Origin: Aestuariibaculum sp. M13
GTDB taxonomy: Bacteria > Bacteroidota > Bacteroidia > Flavobacteriales > Flavobacteriaceae
DNA: 64,000 nt
NCBI RefSeq assembly: GCF_024723255.1
Contig: NZ_JANIAC010000002.1
Span: forward strand, 62,001-126,000
Direction of reading: 5' to 3'
The notes under the pieces were generated by a model. The model ran no database searches and was not told the DNA's origin. It saw nothing but the letters and a program-made list of their open reading frames with translations. How positions within the stretch are numbered: the first letter of the stretch is position 1; each line of letters starts with the position of its first letter. The position numbers were made by a program, and so were the translations under genes. Shown piece after piece: positions 61,206 through 64,000 of this stretch.

Positions 61206-62372
61206 ATGAAATTGGAAAAGATAAAAAAGAAATATCTAATATTATTAGCTATATTATTAGTTGTTTTATCAGTTTTAAAACTATTCTGGTTAAGCATCGC
61301 TATACTGATACATATACTATTATCGTGGGGTATTAATTATGTAATAAACCTAATAAAATATGAGGTTGTAAAAAAGCTATGCAAAATTGTATTTTTAATT
61401 TTAATATTTCTTTATGTAGGTATTGGTATTCGCGTGTTTGTAATAGATATTTATTTAATACCAAGCCCATCCATGGCAAACACTCTGTATCCACAAGATG
61501 TTATTTTGGTAAATAAGTTAAAGTATGGCCCTAATTTACCTCAATCACCCTATGAAATCCCGTTGGTAAATATTTTTTATTATTTAAATGATAATTCTAA
61601 AAAAACGGTTAATCGTAAAGTGTGGCCATATAAACGCTTATCGGGCACAACCACTATAACTCAAGGGGATGTGGCTGTTTTTAAAAATAGAGCAGTTTTG
61701 GTAAAGCGAGTTGCTGCTATTGCCGGAGATACGCTTAAAATAGTTAATGCAGAGGTGTATTTAAATAATAAATTGATAGAGCCACAAAAACATGTACGTA
61801 ACTCTTATGTGTTTAAATTAAACAAACCCAAACAGTTTTATCGGGCTATAGATTCTTTAAACATTGAAGGCCGTTTTTTTTCCATAAATGATTTTAATTG
61901 GAAACAAGCTGAACTATACTACTTGGAGGCTAAACAGATTAAACAGTTGAACAGTATTGATTCTTTTTCCGTAAAAGTGGCCGATACACCTATTAAGGCT
62001 AAAATGTTCCCATGGTATAAAGATAAGAATTGGACATTAGATAATTATGGACCCATTATTATACCTAAAAAAGGTATGGAAATACAACTTAACGATGATT
62101 CTTTCGAACTGTATAAATACATTTTACAAACCTATGAAAATATCGATATAAAAAAACAAAATGATAACTTCTATGCTAATGGCAATGTGTTGACCAAATA
62201 CATTTTTAAGCGAAATTATTATTTTATGTTGGGAGACAACAGAAACGATTCAAGGGATTCCAGGTATATGGGTTTTATACCTGAAGAAAATATTATTGGT
62301 AAAGTGTCATGTATATTGTTTTCCAATAAAGATGGGTGTTTTCAATGGAATCGTTTGTTTAAAGGTGTTTAA
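61206..62372 (+). CDS. lepB: Signal peptidase I, Bacteroidota long form
   Basis: 388 residues. Two or three N-terminal helices (~10-30, 34-50, 58-80), then box B with the catalytic Ser in LIPSPSMANTLYP (~90) and the catalytic Lys in VLVKRVAAIAGD (~165). Box E is FMLGDNRNDSRDSRYMGFIP (~345). A long insertion between Lys and box E is usual in this phylum. A second lepB inside a peptide-export locus suggests it processes the peptide leaders. Confidence 0.92.
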   Translation: MKLEKIKKKYLILLAILLVVLSVLKLFWLSIAILIHILLSWGINYVINLIKYEVVKKLCKIVFLILIFLYVGIGIRVFVIDIYLIPSPSMANTLYPQDVILVNKLKYGPNLPQSPYEIPLVNIFYYLNDNSKKTVNRKVWPYKRLSGTTTITQGDVAVFKNRAVLVKRVAAIAGDTLKIVNAEVYLNNKLIEPQKHVRNSYVFKLNKPKQFYRAIDSLNIEGRFFSINDFNWKQAELYYLEAKQIKQLNSIDSFSVKVADTPIKAKMFPWYKDKNWTLDNYGPIIIPKKGMEIQLNDDSFELYKYILQTYENIDIKKQNDNFYANGNVLTKYIFKRNYYFMLGDNRNDSRDSRYMGFIPEENIIGKVSCILFSNKDGCFQWNRLFKGV

Positions 62373-62385
62373 AAAGAAATAAGGT

Positions 62386-64000
62386 ATGAAGTTTAAGTTA
62401 CCGTCGTTTACAGTGTTAACCCTTTTTTGTTGCCTTTCTCTTATTGGGTTGAGTCTGTTGCCTTTATTAAATGTGCAATTAAAACCTTCCAAGCAAAAAC
62501 ACTCCTTGTACATAAGTTACAGTTGGAGAGATGCTTCAGCTAAAGTAGTTGAGCAGGAGGTGACCTCAAAACTAGAAGGGGTTTTTAATACGGTGGGTGG
62601 TGTTAGAAATATTAACTCTACCTCATTTAAAGGAGGAGGTAAAATTTGGTTGGATTTCAAAAAGAATTCCGATATGAATATGCTCCGTTTCGAAGCTGCC
62701 AATCTCATTCGCCAAATATATCCTAATCTACCTGAAGGGGTCAGCTATCCCAATCTTTCAGGTGATTTTCAAGACGATGAGGAAGATGCCAAAAAGGCCA
62801 TTTTATCCTACAGTATCAATGCCCATGAAAGCCCATATTATATAAAAAAATATGTTGAGGAAAAGCTCATGCCCCGTTTAACAAACTTAAAAGGGGTGAA
62901 CGAAGTGCGATTAAACGGAGCAACCTCTTACGAATGGGTAATCGAGTATGATACCGATAAGCTTCTACAGCTCAATCTATCGGTCAATGATATTGCTGAA
63001 AGTATAAACACCTATATCGGATACCAGGAATTGGGGGTTGGGGACTATTATGTTGATGAAACTTCGAAAAAAGAGCAGGTTTCAGTTACGTTGGTATATA
63101 ACACCTTAGATGAAATAGAATGGAGCCATATCCCCATACGTAAAATTGGAAACAGAATAATCTATTTAAGGGATGTGGCTCAAGTGCGTTTTAAAGAAGC
63201 GGAAGTTAGAAATTATAACCGCATCAATGGCTTGAATTCGGTATCCATTGTTATCTATTCAGACAAGGGGAGTAATACTATCGAGTTGGCAAAACAAGTA
63301 AAGGGAGTCGTTGAGGGGTTGAAGATGGAAGTGGGAAATGATGGCTATTCTTTAAAATTAACTAATGATGCTTCAGCGTTTTTATCGGAAGAAATAAACA
63401 AAATAGAAGCTAGGACTTGTTATTCCCTATTGATTTTATTGTTACTGATTATTCTTATCAATAGGAGCATTAAATATCTAACCGTTTTATTTTTAAGCAT
63501 CCTGGTTAATCTATCCATAGCGGTTATTTTCTATTATATTTTGGATATAGAATTACACATTTATGCTTTTGCAGGTATAACCATTTCTTTTGGAATCATA
63601 ATAGATAATAGTATCATTATGATTGACCATTTAAGGAACAAAAAGGACAAAAAGGCTTTTTTGGCTATCTTGGCAGCCACTTTAACTACCATTGGTGCGT
63701 TGACAATCATTTTCTTTTTAAAGGAAGACCAACGCATCAACTTAATTGATTTTGGACTGATTATGGCCGTTAATTTAGGGGTGTCGTTGTTGGTGTCGCT
63801 GTTTTTTGTTCCTGCATTGATGGAGCGTTTAAAGTTTCAAAGCAAAAAGAGTAAATTCTCCATTAAACGTAAACGAAGAATCATAAAATTTACAAAAGGA
63901 TATTATACACTCTCTATACATCTAAAAAGAAAACCAATAAGACTGGGTTTAATTTTGCTTTTGATTTTGGGCTTTGGTATACCATTGCATTTAGCACCTG
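62386..64000 (+). CDS. Second RND-family exporter, N-terminal half (runs off window)
   Basis: The frame from ATG 62386 stays open to the window end (538 codons). It begins with a membrane helix (FTVLTLFCCLSLIGLSLLPL), porter segments (LYISYSWRDASAKVVEQEV, GGGKIWLDF) and the helix 2-6 region (SLLILLLLIILINRSIKYLT; ISFGIIIDNSIIMIDHL; PALMERL). Helix 4 has IDN rather than DD, as in the pump at 50819. It starts 13 bases after lepB, so the two are likely cotranscribed. The sequence differs clearly from the first pump. Confidence 0.88.
   Translation, partial: MKFKLPSFTVLTLFCCLSLIGLSLLPLLNVQLKPSKQKHSLYISYSWRDASAKVVEQEVTSKLEGVFNTVGGVRNINSTSFKGGGKIWLDFKKNSDMNMLRFEAANLIRQIYPNLPEGVSYPNLSGDFQDDEEDAKKAILSYSINAHESPYYIKKYVEEKLMPRLTNLKGVNEVRLNGATSYEWVIEYDTDKLLQLNLSVNDIAESINTYIGYQELGVGDYYVDETSKKEQVSVTLVYNTLDEIEWSHIPIRKIGNRIIYLRDVAQVRFKEAEVRNYNRINGLNSVSIVIYSDKGSNTIELAKQVKGVVEGLKMEVGNDGYSLKLTNDASAFLSEEINKIEARTCYSLLILLLLIILINRSIKYLTVLFLSILVNLSIAVIFYYILDIELHIYAFAGITISFGIIIDNSIIMIDHLRNKKDKKAFLAILAATLTTIGALTIIFFLKEDQRINLIDFGLIMAVNLGVSLLVSLFFVPALMERLKFQSKKSKFSIKRKRRIIKFTKGYYTLSIHLKRKPIRLGLILLLILGFGIPLHLAP

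Noticed and set aside
1-64000. CRISPR arrays
   Set aside because: No regularly spaced short direct repeats with unique spacers were seen; repeated motifs here are dispersed leaders and IS ends.

Overview
The window is A+T-rich chromosomal DNA from a member of the Bacteroidota, most likely a flavobacterium. The evidence is Sec signal peptides and lipoboxes on most large proteins, weak Shine-Dalgarno signals, DUF6443-type RHS proteins, NVEALA-like leader peptides, 6-bladed beta-propeller lipoproteins, an IntDOT-like recombinase and Bacteroides-type mobilization genes. No rRNA, complete tRNA or CRISPR array was seen.

Region 1 (1-32.1 kb) is an RHS/polymorphic-toxin island. It opens inside the C-terminal tip of one RHS protein, which carries a HELMH (HExxH) motif and is followed by a small lipoprotein. 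Next is an orphan SpvB-like RHS protein split by a frameshift (1676-5397). Two complete three-gene cassettes follow (12.4-20.1 kb and 22.9-31.6 kb). Each has a large RHS N-component, a ~149-residue exported lipocalin-like protein, and a long RHS protein (calcium-binding TSP3-like motif, DUF6443-like domain, YD repeats, RHS core, variable tip), with candidate immunity genes behind. The second tip is an M23/LytM peptidoglycan endopeptidase. A compact type II secretion/type IV pilus-like operon (5.9-10.6 kb: two lipoproteins, GspC-like, beta-helix pseudopilin-like, two pseudopilins, GspF) lies between the RHS genes. Two insertion sequences (an IS256 element with an 8-bp target duplication, and an rve-type element with a second, truncated copy) mark the island as recombinogenic.

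Region 2 (32.2-42.8 kb) is a mobilizable or conjugative-type element: a tRNA-3'-end-like fragment with a terminator, tyrosine recombinase, SSB, RadC-like protein, hairpin-rich probable oriT, BfmA/BtgA-like protein, HUH relaxase and a coupling ATPase. Its cargo is an XRE regulator and an operon of a HEPN-domain protein followed by four small proteins that look like tandem diverged paralogues.

Region 3 (43.1-64 kb) starts with a transglutaminase-like lipoprotein and an O-antigen-ligase/TPR protein that share an upstream motif. What follows is the best candidate for an undescribed system. Small exported Cys-containing peptides with NVEALA-like leaders (four genes, one interrupted by an in-frame TAG) are followed by a 6-bladed beta-propeller lipoprotein and then a membrane-anchored or lipoprotein CxxC thioredoxin-like protein. 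This cassette occurs three times. Between copies one and two lies a complete RND adaptor-permease-TolC exporter plus a small HTH protein. After copy three come signal peptidase I and a second RND permease that runs off the window. Each peptide locus is preceded by a conserved ~87-nt element closed by an inverted repeat, with further hairpins whose arms differ in sequence but keep pairing. I infer a secreted disulfide-peptide system with peptide, folding/redox factor, surface propeller, signal peptidase and RND export, under RNA-level control. This is an inference from layout and motifs, not a proven function.
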